Shown here one piece after another: positions 54,201 to 63,946 of a DNA stretch of 64,000 nucleotides. The notes beneath the pieces were generated by a model, which had not been told where the DNA came from, ran no database searches, and saw only the letters and a program-made list of their open reading frames with translations. Origin of the DNA: Antedon mediterranea (lineage: Eukaryota; Echinodermata; Crinoidea; Comatulida; Antedonidae). The DNA is taken from assembly GCF_964355755.1 (NCBI RefSeq), contig NC_092680.1, forward strand, positions 14,547,001 through 14,611,000, written 5' to 3'. Position numbers and translations under genes: made by a program. Position 1 is the stretch's first letter, and every line of letters starts with the position of its first letter.

Positions 54201-55735
54201 TGAGAAGACTTTGTCGACGAGGTGGGTTCAATCTGACAAAGTGGTCAAGTAGCAACAAAGGCGTTATACAATCTGTGCCTGAGGATCAACGTTCAACAGA
54301 ATTAAAGGGACTTAATTTGAACCAGGAACTGATACCTACTGAGCGAACGCTAGGTATAAATTGTGACTTGGAGAAGGACGTGTTTCAACTGAGTACACCC
54401 AGTGTGACAAGGCAACAAAACATATGGACTAGAAGACACTTATTGTCAGTAATGAGTTCAGTATTTGACCCGATGGGGTTGATGTCACCAGTGGTACTGC
54501 CAGCAAAGGACATTTTTCAGCGATCACTTAGTTTGAAGGACAGCGGTTGGGATGACCCATTCTCCAAGGAATTACAAGAGGAGTGCACAAAGTGGTGGAG
54601 TGAGCTACAACTTCTCAAGGAGGTTGTGATTCCTAGATGGTTAGGAACATATGCACATTGCAAATGTCAACTACACGTATTTGCTGACGCATCCAGTAAG
54701 GGATATGGTGTGGTACTTTACGTAAGATTGGATGACGGATCTAATAGATGTACTTTGCTATACAGTCGATCCAGAGTTTCGCCGAAGAAAAAACAAACTA
54801 TTCCGAGGTTAGAATTGACCGCTGCGACAGTTGGTGTAAAAAGTGCAGCAATTATAAGACAAGAAATGGACGTCGAATTTGACAAGGTCTTTTTCTGGAC
54901 AGACAGTATGATAGTTTTGAATTACATTCATAATAGAAATACGAGATTCAGTGTGTTCGTGGCCAACAGGCTACGCGTGATTCACGAGGGCTCGGAACTT
55001 AATCAATGGCGTCATGTTAGGAGTAAAACCAATCCAGCTGACCTTGCATCTCGAGGAATAAATCTAAAAAATGAGGATGAGGTTGCTATGTGGCTACGAG
55101 GGCCGGCGTTCCTCACAAGAGATTCGTCGGAATGGCCACAGCTATTTCAAGGTAGTCAATTGAAAATTGATGATCCTGACGTAAAGGAAGTCTTTACAGT
55201 AGTAGAACAAAACCGTTGGATGAATGATCTGATTAAGCGGTACTCTTCCTATCACAAACTAAAGAAGGCAGTCGTATGGTGGACTAAATTTATAGGTTAC
55301 TTGTCCCACAAATCCGTAACACCAATGATAACAGCAACTGAAATGGAACAGGCCGAGATAGACTTGATCAGATATGTACAGGAAGAGTTTTTCAACGAAG
55401 AGATTGATGCGTTGAAGGGCCAAAAGGATGTGAAGAAAACTAGTTGCCTTGCAAAATTAAACCCGACCTTGGATAAATGTGTGCTGAAGGTTGGAGGGAG
55501 ATTGAAGAATTCGGAGTTGGATGAAAATGCCAAGCATCCAATTGTATTGCCGAAGCATCGTCTTTCAGAGGTGATAATTAATGAGGTTCACAAGCGCACA
55601 GGTCATTGTGGCAGGAATCAGTTAATCGACGAGGTGCGAAAGAAATTTTGGATTGTCACGCTTCCATCGGTTGCGAAAGCATGTGTTACAAGATGTATCA
55701 ATTGCTTAGAAGATAATCCAATTATATTGCTTTAA
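51284..55735 (+). CDS. BEL/Pao Gag-Pol polyprotein, ends after integrase zinc finger
   Basis: Open from 51260; the better start is MPLSKGSS at 51284 (ACAATG), giving 1,483 aa. Numbering here is from 51260. Residues ~25-95 are a charged coiled coil; gag core follows. Two zinc-knuckle-like motifs: CPYCKLSGCWLGKC (396) and CYGCLGKGHVSKKC (430). Protease Asp is in FLDPGSNISF (D544). RT has VADIEAMFSQV (D885) and YVDD (960-963). RNase H has FADASSKGYG (D1143). The integrase zinc finger uses His1444/His1449 and Cys1479/Cys1482 (CINC). Nine residues later the frame ends at a stop, so the DDE core and the C-terminal domain, about 350-400 residues in relatives such as the outer element, are absent. 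The frame is otherwise undamaged. Confidence 0.93.
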   Translation: MPLSKGSSVCSSSAASIRLSAAQTRADLAVAKAKRDVELKKQELAADIQRLELESEVTMNEVKLQVYEQEIKKMEEEEENYRQSRDLDFPEGNSQERVADYIQSSITHSSMPPLQDDNEEDYAVRKEQLPSQRGATVQPKTKAAINLKDPIHDAFMQFIKTTSLPKRELTPFSGQPTDYNRFIRAFEHEVEKKVPDNQDRLYYLEQFTAGEVNQLVKSFMHMEPEKGYKEAKQAIVKRYGNKFKLAESYLQRVNGFPEIKAEDGGRISTFSLLLLECQNVMLDLGYMDELNATTNLQIIVKKLPYKMREKWRTKTDAIQQNRRVVFRDLVEFVSTQARILDNPTFGRIKDDKVMGKTPSKYTKKDTMSGAFASVEETSYKDSPIKNVCPYCKLSGCWLGKCSPFAKLNREDKLNFLAKERRCYGCLGKGHVSKKCSRRSTCKKCNQKHPTILHRDDTPPKEQISGAPAGQLNATQTSNGNTVQSANQLAATSKEFVPASSDLASACVDDDADCALAVVPVLVKLNGRQVITYAFLDPGSNISFISDKLMQQLGVGGTKGSISFKTMGVPHTAPAKLVKNIRIQALTGKENDVTIPLAFSKENLPIERNLIPTQEEIDKWPHLSGVKINYIEADVGLLISMKVPGAYTPLEIKTGPEDAPHATRTKLGWIVWGLIKGKRASQHASYRTQLVAYNNSTHEETRLEKLYQGSLEMDFPEKGLNQEQQLSIEDKEFISKVEKGSTMVDGHYCVALPFKEGQVKLPNNWYLAEKRLKSLQKRLTNDDKYKQEYCSYMEGLVEKGFAEKVPVDEVTKNRQCWYVPHHGVYHPQKQKLRVVFDCAAKAEGVSLNDCLLPGPNLTSSLLGVLLRFRQGKIALVADIEAMFSQVIVPVKDRDFLRYIWHPDSTPEVYRMKVHTFGATCSPSCANFALKKTADDNKDDFPEDVIETVKNNFYVDDLLKSLDNPEMAIEMVEHLRRLCRRGGFNLTKWSSSNKGVIQSVPEDQRSTELKGLNLNQELIPTERTLGINCDLEKDVFQLSTPSVTRQQNIWTRRHLLSVMSSVFDPMGLMSPVVLPAKDIFQRSLSLKDSGWDDPFSKELQEECTKWWSELQLLKEVVIPRWLGTYAHCKCQLHVFADASSKGYGVVLYVRLDDGSNRCTLLYSRSRVSPKKKQTIPRLELTAATVGVKSAAIIRQEMDVEFDKVFFWTDSMIVLNYIHNRNTRFSVFVANRLRVIHEGSELNQWRHVRSKTNPADLASRGINLKNEDEVAMWLRGPAFLTRDSSEWPQLFQGSQLKIDDPDVKEVFTVVEQNRWMNDLIKRYSSYHKLKKAVVWWTKFIGYLSHKSVTPMITATEMEQAEIDLIRYVQEEFFNEEIDALKGQKDVKKTSCLAKLNPTLDKCVLKVGGRLKNSELDENAKHPIVLPKHRLSEVIINEVHKRTGHCGRNQLIDEVRKKFWIVTLPSVAKACVTRCINCLEDNPIILL

Positions 55736-55885
55736 TTATTGTTTGTTTAAGATATTGATTGTATGTTACTAAACTTTATCAGGTTATTATAGAATTTATA
55801 ATTGATCAAGATCGAAAATTGTATGTTTGTTTAATGTTTAAGGTGTTTGCTAATGCTCACTTTGAGTTTGCATTAGGAGGGCCGG
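55736..55885 (+). other. Nested element 3' region and polypurine tract
   Basis: 150 bp only; ends GCATTAGGAGGGCCGG directly before the 3' LTR. No integrase remnant is visible in it. Confidence 0.7.
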
Positions 55886-56742
55886 TGTAAGGTCCTATAT
55901 GTATATTTATATAGAGGGCGCATTTCATTTCAACATTGTTTTTCGTTCATGTGCAAGTTTTTTAGATGATCCCTGTTTTTGGGAATAAGACATGTGCGCG
56001 CCTAAGGTTATTGTAGGAGGAGACATAAAATGGTCGCAAGGATGAGACCATCTGTCATAGGCGTCTGATAATATCCTATTATAAAATTGTTACGCGGAGA
56101 AAGACCATAGGTTTTGGTGAGCATCCGGTTTATTATTAACTTTAGATTGATATTATTGAGTTATTGTTTGATTTATAGTAGTTGGAAAGGCCCTAAGCCT
56201 TCTCCTACTCGTTGCCTATGATGATATGAACGGCTAGGTTAGGCCAGATAGCCTACATCATTGTTGCCACGAGGCTGGTCAAGACGTTCATTAATTTCAA
56301 TGTGTTAATGTTGATATAACAATTGTAGGCCATATCTGTCCTGTATAGTAAGGAAGGCATTTATATTATGTAATCAGCATCTCAAGTGTAATTTACAGAG
56401 AATTATTTAAGTGTTTATATATACAGTATTGTGATTTATTACACATATACGTTGTTCTGTGTAAGCCGATAGAGGGCTGTACATTGAGAGTTTTGACGTT
56501 ACTAAGACGACAGGGATCGTCTTTAAATTGTTGTTATTTGCATGATTCGTTATAACATGGTACTGCTGTATGTTAACATAGGCATTTATATTTGTCTGTT
56601 TCTTACTAGAAACGCCACAAGCTACATGCATCACAGGTTTGACAGCTTAAAGGAGGAAATAAAAATAAGGAATAAGCAGTATATTGTGTGTAGTCTTGTT
56701 GTTGTCTACCTGAATCTAACTCCGCGACCAGAGGTCGTTACA
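55886..56742 (+). repeat. Nested element 3' LTR
   Basis: 857 bp, same length and, as far as I can compare, same sequence as the 5' LTR. Confidence 0.95.
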
Positions 56743-56749
56743 GGGGGAG

Positions 56750-57011
56750 TGTGCTGTTCGCGATTGATAATTTGTTATGCGTACCGCCCTCTATAGTTTG
56801 TCTCCACTGTTCGATAAGTGTTAATGGCGGCTCGGCAGTCACATATATTGTTTTCATCTCAAAACGATGTTTTATGCAAGATATTGAAAGAGGTGTCGAT
56901 TCACACCCTTTTTTACCACACACACACACACACACACACACAAACTCAAACGAATAAAGACTTGGTTATACTGATCGGTGTGATAAATGTTTATTTATTA
57001 GTTCCGTGACA
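56750..57011 (+). repeat. Outer element 3' LTR
   Basis: 262 bp; identical to the 5' LTR except for 8 extra bases in the CA repeat. Separated from the nested element's right duplication by AG only. Confidence 0.95.
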
Positions 57012-57489
57012 ACAGGGTTAAAAGGTCAAACTGGGCGACGCCATTTCACAGCAGCATGGAGCAGCGCCCCCTCCAAACTAGGAAGTCAATTACTCTAACC
57101 CCCCCTAGAGTATTAGCAGATCCCCTCTATGATTTTTGACTTTCTAATTTGAAGCGGGCGCCCTACTCCATGGCTCACAATGGCGCCACCCATTAGCTCT
57201 ATTCTATCCCACAATGCCTTTCGAAATTGTTACGCGCTTCGGACGAACAGGAGATTCTTGTGTTTTAAGTTCTTTGGAAAGATAGTGTAGTAGGAAGATG
57301 TTACACTTCCTATTGAGGTACATTCAGAGCGTCATTCTGACGACTGGAGCATTCTCTACTTCTCTACGGAGCGCCATTTATGCCTTTATTAACTTCAATA
57401 ATAGAAATAGTACTACGGTAACTGCTCAAGAGGACTCAATTTAGCACCAGGGTAGTACAGTGATATAAAATAGAAATAAAACTCACTTC

Positions 57490-58320
57490 TTTTAATATCA
57501 TTTCGTATATACCCATATCACAAACTGACAAACAGAAACATCTTGGCATTCCCATTGATTCAAATTTATCTTTTTCTTTTCATGTAAATAAACTCCGTTC
57601 CAAATGGGCTTGTCCATCTCCATCTTATCGCGTGCTCGGTCATTTCACACATCCATACTCCTCTATAACACTATAATCCTCCCACACATAGACTATTGAT
57701 GTAATGTTTAGGGAATCAGATCGAATATTTACCGAATACAGACCATTCAAAATAGAGCACTTCGCATTATCCTTAAAGCTCATCCTCTCACACCACGAAC
57801 TAACATTTACAACACCTTAAATCTTCATACAGTCCCAGATCGCATGCATCTACAACAGGGCTGCCTTGCCTAGCTACAGGTCTGCAAATGGTCTTGCTCC
57901 GGAATACCTTGCGCTGCGTCTTGCCAGAATTCCAAATCATCGATGTACCCGAAGTGTCAGTGAGAGGAAATTTGTCGTCCCTTTCCCTAAAACTAAAACT
58001 TTTAAGAACAGCTTCATCTATAGAGCACCAAACATACCTGAATTTGCTACCCACCAAACTAAGAAATGCGGTAACAATAAATAATTTTAAGTCTGCTCTA
58101 AAAAAATATTTAATCCCAAAAGAAAAAACTCAACGTTTTGTATAGTATATTGTAGGCTATATTTTTTTATTTAAGTACATATATATTATATATTTTTATA
58201 TTTTTTGAACATAGTTCATCCGTTTTTTCATATATATATTTTTTTTTTGACTGTCTGCATATGCTGTTTAGGGTCACCCTCACAAAATAAGGTTTAATAA
58301 AAAATAAAATAGAAATAAAG
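57490..58320 (+). pseudogene. 5'-truncated LINE inside the left arm
   Basis: Degraded RT C-terminal region: KHLGIPIDSNLSF, HVNKLRSK, NGLAPEYLALRLARIPNH, then in shifted frame YLNLLPTKLRNAVTINNFKS and LKKYLIP. The 3' end carries TTTAGGGTCACCCTCACAAA and an A-rich tail merging with the arm repeats. Several stops; inactive. Confidence 0.8.
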
Positions 58321-58484
58321 TACTACATTGTAATATCTTTTCGTATGTTAATACAATGTGCTCAAGTGGACACAATTTGGTACCAGGGGAGCAGTGATAT
58401 AAAATAGAAATAAAGTCACTCAAGTTTCAATCTTTTCGTATGTTAATACACTGTGCTCAAGTGGACCCAATTTGGCGCTAGTGG

Positions 58485-60240
58485 ATTTTTTTTTTAAATG
58501 GAATATTGTTTTTCTTTTATTTTGAAAGAGAGATATTTTGAGGATTGTAAATGTCAAGTGAAACTTTTTTTAAATCAGAAACAAAGTTGCATAGCATTAT
58601 TTTCCATTAAATAGACTGCCATAAAACCTCGAAAAGAAGCCCATGTGCTCCTTCATTTTTAGTACTCTTGGGTGGGCTTCTTTTCCCACATGGAGTTCTT
58701 TTCGAGATTACTTTTGCAAACTAAACGAAGGGAACTGCTAGCTTCCCGCCCGGAAAATATTTTATTGACATGATTTGAAAAATCTTCTAATGTAAATAAT
58801 TAACAGCATCAAAATTTAACAGTGTGGCGTGTTGAGCGCGAATGACTAACATACCATCTTTACCATAATACACCTGTACAGACTCATTTGCATAACAACG
58901 CACGTACATACCAAACTGTTTAAAATAGAGCTACAAGGTACCCGAAAATGACATCTATTATGTTTTCAAACAACATGCATAAGAATCTTCAGTGAGCCAA
59001 CATGCTTAGGGCTGAGCAAAGACAATTTTGAAAAAAGAGCTGTATACAGTAGGTTCCCGCCCGAAAAAATGGCGTTACATGATTTGAATGAATCAAACTA
59101 TATAAGACTCACCTGCACAAAATATGAGCTTGTCCCCGGAATGTGCACCTCTATTCATTGAAATATAAAATTAAATATTAAGTCTCCAGTACTAGCCCAT
59201 CCATGGTTGAGGCAGAGCAATGAAAATAGAGCCCAGAAATGCACTTACTTATACTTATTACTATACATAGTCACCTATGATAATTATGATAATGTTAAAA
59301 TTTCAACTATCCTGATGCGACTTCAACATTTTAGGTGGGGTTTTCTACTTTAAAAACTCGACTTCGTATATGCCTATGGCCTAGCCCGGCGGCGGAATTA
59401 GTCTAAGCTTCGAAATTGGTCTGGAAATCGCCATCTTTGCAAATGTTCTATATTTGATCTTATTTCACCCTCCATAAACCTCATACAAAAACCATCGGAG
59501 ACTATCTGTTTAAAACATGTTTATTCTGGGACGGTGCGGCCATACACACCAACTACTATGAAGAATCGGACATTGCTACCAATGTTGCAACATTGAATAA
59601 CAAAATCAAAATTTAACAGTGGGGCGCGTTGACCGCGAATGACTAACAATACCATCTTTCCCACTACACCTGCACAAACTCCTTTGTATAAAAACGAACG
59701 GCATACCAAACTATGATGAGAGATACATTCTCTTCTCAACACGTAACGCGTAACGAAGATAATTAATTCCTTTTTTACATTAAAATTGAGGCCGCTAAAC
59801 ATAAAATTTACGAGATCAAATACATGTACCGAAAGCCAAAAAAAGAGAGTAAAAATTGTGCTCTCCTTGCCTCAGCACTAAGGCCCTGCAGCAGCCTTGG
59901 GTTCGTTTCCTCAACATCATTACCAGATGCATTGCTAGTGCCTTCTCAAGATTTGTGGTGGAAAGGGGGACGTACATTTCTATGAACCCCAAACACAGTG
60001 GTCGCATACCTTTAACTCTATTCCACCGACCAGCGTGGGAATCGAACCCACGACGATTAGGCGACTGAGCTAACTGATCATTTTGGTTTATCAAGGTTAA
60101 TAGGATATTTATGATGTAATGATGAATTACGTAATACACGTATAAATAGACAATTATCAGCTGTTCAGTCATGTTTCAGTTTGTGGTGCAACGGGTAATG
60201 CTCAGTTTTTGAGTGGTATCAGCTGGGGTTCCAACCTCTA
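58485..60240 (+). repeat. ~1.75-kb tandem duplication, first copy
   Basis: Begins in a T-run then GAAAGAGAGATATTTTGAGG. Contains two sub-repeats starting at CCCGCCCG (58747, 59056), with CGCGAATGACTAAC near 58840 and 59633. Followed by SINE-like pieces. The order recurs in 60241-62050. Confidence 0.75.
60003..60080 (-). repeat. tRNA-derived SINE head, first copy
   Basis: The minus strand reads GTTAGCTCAGTCGCCTAATC then GTGGGTTCGATTCCCACG: a strong A box and a perfect T-arm-like B box. The rest of the tRNA fold is lost, and the sequence extends into AAGGTATGCGACCACTGTG. Confidence 0.65.
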
Positions 60241-60250
60241 CGGATATTTT
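60170..60250 (+). repeat. tRNA-like SINE head
   Basis: GTGGTGCAACGGGTAATGC (A box) and GGGGTTCCAACCTC (B box). Copy-equivalent of 61975-62055. Confidence 0.5.
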
Positions 60251-62050
60251 TTTTTTTATGAATATTGTTTTTTTTTTTGAAAGAGAGATATTTGGAGGGT
60301 TGAAAATGTCAGGCATAGGCAAGTGGATTTTAAATCATAAAGAAAAGTGTATGGCATTCATTTTTCTATTAAATAGACACCATAACACCCCGAATGTTCC
60401 TCATTTTTTAGTACTCTTGGGTACGGTGGCTTCTTTTCAACATAAGCTTCTTTTCCACATTGGGTTCTTTTCAAGATTACTTTTGTAAACTAAAGTAGGG
60501 GAGTTTCTAGATTTCCGCCCGGAAAATTGTATCTTTACATGATTTGAATTTCTAATAAATATTAACAAAATCAAAATTTAACTTTTAAATTTAATTTTGT
60601 GGCGTGTTCACCGCGTAGGACTAACAATACCATCTTCCCCATTACACCTGCACAAACTCATTTGCATAACAATGCAGGGCTTACCAAACTGTTTAAAATA
60701 GCTACAAGGTTCCCAGAAATGACACCTATAGTATTTTGAAACATGATATATAAGAGTCTTCACTACCCCACCATTATTGGGGCTGAGCAAAAACAATTTT
60801 GAAAAAAAGATTTATTGAAATATGAAATTAAATATTAAGTCTCCAGTTAAGCTCCCCATAGTTGGGGCAGAGCTAAGAATGAAAGCTGAGTCCCCAGGAA
60901 ATTATGAAACGAAATACAAAAATCTTCAGGACCAGTCATACAATGGTGATTGTTTCCCAAGTGTGAGACATGCAATGCACGCGGCGGCCGTGAATAAAAT
61001 TATGAAATAAAAACAGAGCTAGCACACAAAAGCCTACTTACTAATTTTAATATTTCTATAATTTAGAGAACAATTAGATTTATCATATCACCTTTGATAA
61101 TTATAATGTTAAATTTCAACTATCCAGATGCGAATTTTAGGTTGGGTTTTAAAAAAACTCGACTTCGTAATATGCTTCAATTTCGAAGATCTGCTTAAAA
61201 CACATTTATTTATTTATTCTGCCATAAACTTTTATTCACAAAATATTAGTAGGCCTACAATACAATATCTTGCATGAAACGGATATTTAAAAGTACACTA
61301 TAATGAGTACGCTTTAGCCATAATGTCTTTCAGTTCATATTTCGTAACGGTAGAATTACAATTCTAATGTAAAAGATTAACAAAATAAAAAATTGAACAG
61401 TGTTGTACGTGTGTTGATCGCGAATGACTAACAATACCATCTTTCCCACAGCACATGTGCACACTCATTTGCATAACAAACGCACGGCATACCAAACTAC
61501 GATGAGATAAAATTAATTCTCTTCTAAACACGTAACGAAGAGAATTAATTACCTTTTTTTCTACATTAAAATAAATTGAGGGCGCTAAACATAAAATTTA
61601 AACCACCAAAGCAGTTTGCGAGAGGCAAAAAAAAAAAGATGGTAAATGTGCTCTCCCTGCCTTAGCACTATAAGGCCCTGCCACAGCTTGTTGGGGTCGT
61701 TTCCACCACATTACCAGACGCATTGATGTTGTCGCCTTATGATGTGTGGTGGAAAGGGGGACGTATGATCTGTGAACCCCAAACACAGTGACTCGCATAG
61801 CCTTAACTCTATTCCACCGACCAGCATGGAAATCGAACCCACGACATACGTGTTGTTAACACGACGCTCAGACGACTGAGCTAACTGATCATTTTGGTTT
61901 AGGTTAATAGGGTATTTATGACGTAATGATAAATTACGTAATACACGTATAAATAGACTATTATCAGCTTTTCAGTCATGTACTTGGTGGCGTAATGGGT
62001 AATGCTCTGTTTTTGAGTGCTATCGGCTGAGGTTCGAACCTCGACGGATA
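60241..62050 (+). repeat. ~1.75-kb tandem duplication, second copy
   Basis: GAAAGAGAGATATTTGGAGG, TAGTACTCTTGGGT, TTTCCGCCCGG and GGCGTGTTCACCGCG repeat the first copy in order, with many small differences. A 62-codon chance frame at 60822-61010 has no domain. Confidence 0.75.
61805..61895 (-). repeat. tRNA-derived SINE head, second copy
   Basis: GTTAGCTCAGTCGTCTGAGC and GTGGGTTCGATTTCCATG on the minus strand; longer middle than 60003-60080. The flank TTTGGGGTTCACAG is shared in both copies. Confidence 0.65.
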
Positions 62051-62055
62051 TTTTT
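61975..62055 (+). repeat. tRNA-like SINE head, second copy
   Basis: GGTGGCGTAATGGGTAATGC (A box) and GAGGTTCGAACCTCGACGG (B box, better preserved than at 60170). Ends in a T-run. Confidence 0.6.
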
Positions 62056-62109
62056 TTTTTTTAATATTGGTTTTTTTTAAATAGAGATATGTGACACTGT
62101 ATTGTCGAA

Positions 62110-62975
62110 CATATATGGTACCATACCGGTAGGTATTCAAATATGCTTAATACGAAAAGATATTAAAATTCAGTGACTTATTTCTATTTTATATCACTGT
62201 GCTTCACTGGCTCCAAGTTGGGTCCACTTGAGCACAGTGTATTAACATACGAAAAGATATTTAAATTCCGTGAATTATGTCTATTTTATATCACTGTGCT
62301 CGCCTGTTGCCAAATTGAGTACATTGTATTAAAATACGAAAAGATATTACAATTCAGTGACTTATTTCTATTTTATATCACTGTGCTCCACTGACGCCAA
62401 ATTGGGTCCACTTGAGCACAGTGTATTAAAATACGAAAAGACATTAACATGCAGTGACTTAATTATTTCTATTTTATATCACTGTGCTTCCCTGGCTCCA
62501 AATAGGGCTCTATTGAGCAAAGTGTATTAAAATACGAAAAGATATTAAAATTCAGTGACTTATTTCTATTTAATATCACTGTTCTTCCCTGGCTCCAAAT
62601 TGGGTCCACTTGAGCACAGTGTGTATTAACATACGAAAAGATATTAAAATTCAGTGACTTATTTCTATTTTATATCACTATGCTCCCCTGGCTCCAAATT
62701 GGGTCCACATGAGCACAATGTAATAACATATGAAACGATATTAAAATTAGTGACCTATTTCTATGTTATATCACTGTGCTCCACTGGCTCCAAATTGTGT
62801 CCACTTGAGCACAGTGTATTAGAATACGAAAAGATATTAACATTCAATGACTTGTTTCTATTTATATCACTGTGCTCCACTGGCTCCAAATTGGGTCCAC
62901 TTGAGCACAGTGTAATAACGAAAAGATATTAAAATTAGTGACTTATTTCTATTTTATATCACTATACTATTTCTA
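62110..62975 (+). repeat. ~95-bp tandem repeat, about 9 units
   Basis: Unit: GTGACTTATTTCTATTTTAT + ATCACTGTGCTCC + CTGGCTCCAAATTGGGTCC + ACTTGAGCACAGTGTATTA + a run like ATACGAAAAGATATTAA. The open frames across it (e.g. 62173, 62654) are repeat artefacts. Confidence 0.9.
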
Positions 62976-63053
62976 TTTCGGAAGTAAATAAAGGCATAAA
63001 TGGCGCTCCGTAGAAGTAGAGAATGCTCGATTTGTCGAAATGACGCTCTGAAT

Positions 63054-63150
63054 ATACCACTCCTATTCGTTCAATGCAAATAAAAGCGAGACAACATGGA
63101 GCTAAATTTAAAGGGCGCCTCGATCGCACGTCGAGTAGGGATACGGAAAG
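63054..63150 (+). repeat. Fragment of the 34595-type TIR element
   Basis: GCAAATAAAAGCGAGACAAC, ATGGAGCTAAATTTAAAGGG and GAGTAGGGATACGGAAAGTT match the complement of 37045-37135. Confidence 0.75.
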
Positions 63151-63152
63151 TT

Positions 63153-63946
63153 ATTAGTCGCGTGGAAGCGACTCTATAGTTCACTATGTCGGTCGGTCGG
63201 TCGGTCGGTCTGTCTGTCTGTCTGTCTGTCTGTCGGTCGGTCGGTCGGTCTGTCTGTCTGTCTGTCTGTCGGTCTGGTATCTCTATGCGTTTTATCGCTT
63301 TATGACCTTATCTTGATATCAGTTTAATCTAGCTAAGTCAATTTTTCACAGAATATTCCTTATGGCCAGGAATCGATGTGGTTATGTTTTCACGGTGCGC
63401 AATAACAAATTACGTGGTCTACGCACGATTTAACGAAATCACGTTTGTAATCATATCTTCACAACCATGAATCACAATTAAATAAAATTTGGTACTCATA
63501 AATTGCAGGGCATAAATCATCATATGGCAATACAATTACGTGCGTAGCGCATGTAAGGCATGCGTACGCGCGCTTAAAATTTTCAAAATTTATTTTCGAT
63601 GAAATAAGAGTACGTTTCAGGCAATTTTAAGCGTTTACAAAATTGCCATGAGTGCGCAGATTTTTTGCGCGTTAAATGTTTTTGCGCACTCTTTTTGCCC
63701 GATTTCTGTTTTCTTGACTTACTTTTCAACTCGAAATTACGTTATACGAGCACGTCAAAAGTGACAGGCTACGCACGTGTAAATTAAAAAAATATAAATG
63801 TTTTTAAACATTTCAACATTTTTAAACATGTTCAGTAATTTCGGTCAGTATAGTTCACTATGTCGGTCGGTCGGTCTGTCTGTCTGTCTGTCGGTCTGTC
63901 TGTCGGTCCGGTATCACTATGCATTGTAGCACGCGACTTAATGGCT
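63153..63946. mobile_element. Hairpin-ended element with TCGG/TCTG microsatellites
   Basis: Left hairpin AGTCGC (63156-63161), loop GTGGAA, GCGACT (63168-63173). Right end ACGCGACTTAAT (63931) is an imperfect complement of the left end (TTAGTCGCGTG). Two microsatellites, 63187-63270 and 63862-63908, are each preceded by TATAGTTCACTATGTCGG and followed by GGTATC(T/A)CTATGC. The interior at 63580-63780 is similar to 21890-22110. No coding capacity. Confidence 0.6.

Larger units (their letters stand above)
50004..56742 (+). mobile_element. Nested BEL/Pao LTR retrotransposon, integrase core missing
   Basis: 857-bp LTRs at 50004-50860 and 55886-56742 start TGTAAGGTCC and end GGTCGTTACA. They look identical along their length, including a shared 75-codon chance frame. 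Flanked by GGGGG duplications. Internal region 50861-55885 carries one long gag-pol frame. Same orientation as the outer element but a different family, given unrelated LTRs and only moderate protein likeness. Confidence 0.95.
43839..57011 (+). mobile_element. Outer BEL/Pao LTR retrotransposon, carrying a nested element
   Basis: Long terminal repeats TGTGCTGTTCGCG...CCGTGACA at 43839-44092 and 56750-57011, flanked by the 5-bp target duplication ACAGG (43834-43838 and 57012-57016). Without the insert the element is about 6.4 kb. The internal gag-pol region has BEL/Pao order: coiled-coil gag, zinc knuckle, DUF1758-type protease, RT with YVDD, RNase H, integrase. It has several reading-frame breaks. 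A second retrotransposon (50004-56742) sits in its polypurine tract. The LTRs differ only in the length of a CA repeat, so insertion was recent. Confidence 0.95.
57283..63053. mobile_element. Foldback-like composite element
   Basis: Inverted arms: the left arm 57333-57420 (GCATTCTCTACTTCTCTACG, GAGCGCCATTTATGCC) is complementary to 62980-63050 (GGCATAAATGGCGCTC, GTAGAGAATGC). Inside these, ~95-bp repeat units are in one orientation on the left (57430-57512, 58310-58480) and in the opposite orientation on the right (62110-62975). The outer left end (GATAGTGTAGTAGGAAGATG, 57285) matches the 2.58-kb TIR element. The right end does not show that terminus, so it is truncated or recombined. No transposase frame seen. 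Confidence 0.6.

Noticed and set aside
60003-60080. Functional tRNA gene on the minus strand
   Set aside because: A and B boxes are strong, but no acceptor stem or complete cloverleaf is visible and a second divergent copy occurs in a duplicated repeat.
62173-62932. Frames rich in KLGPLEHSV as a repeat protein
   Set aside because: They follow the ~95-bp tandem array and shift frame between units.
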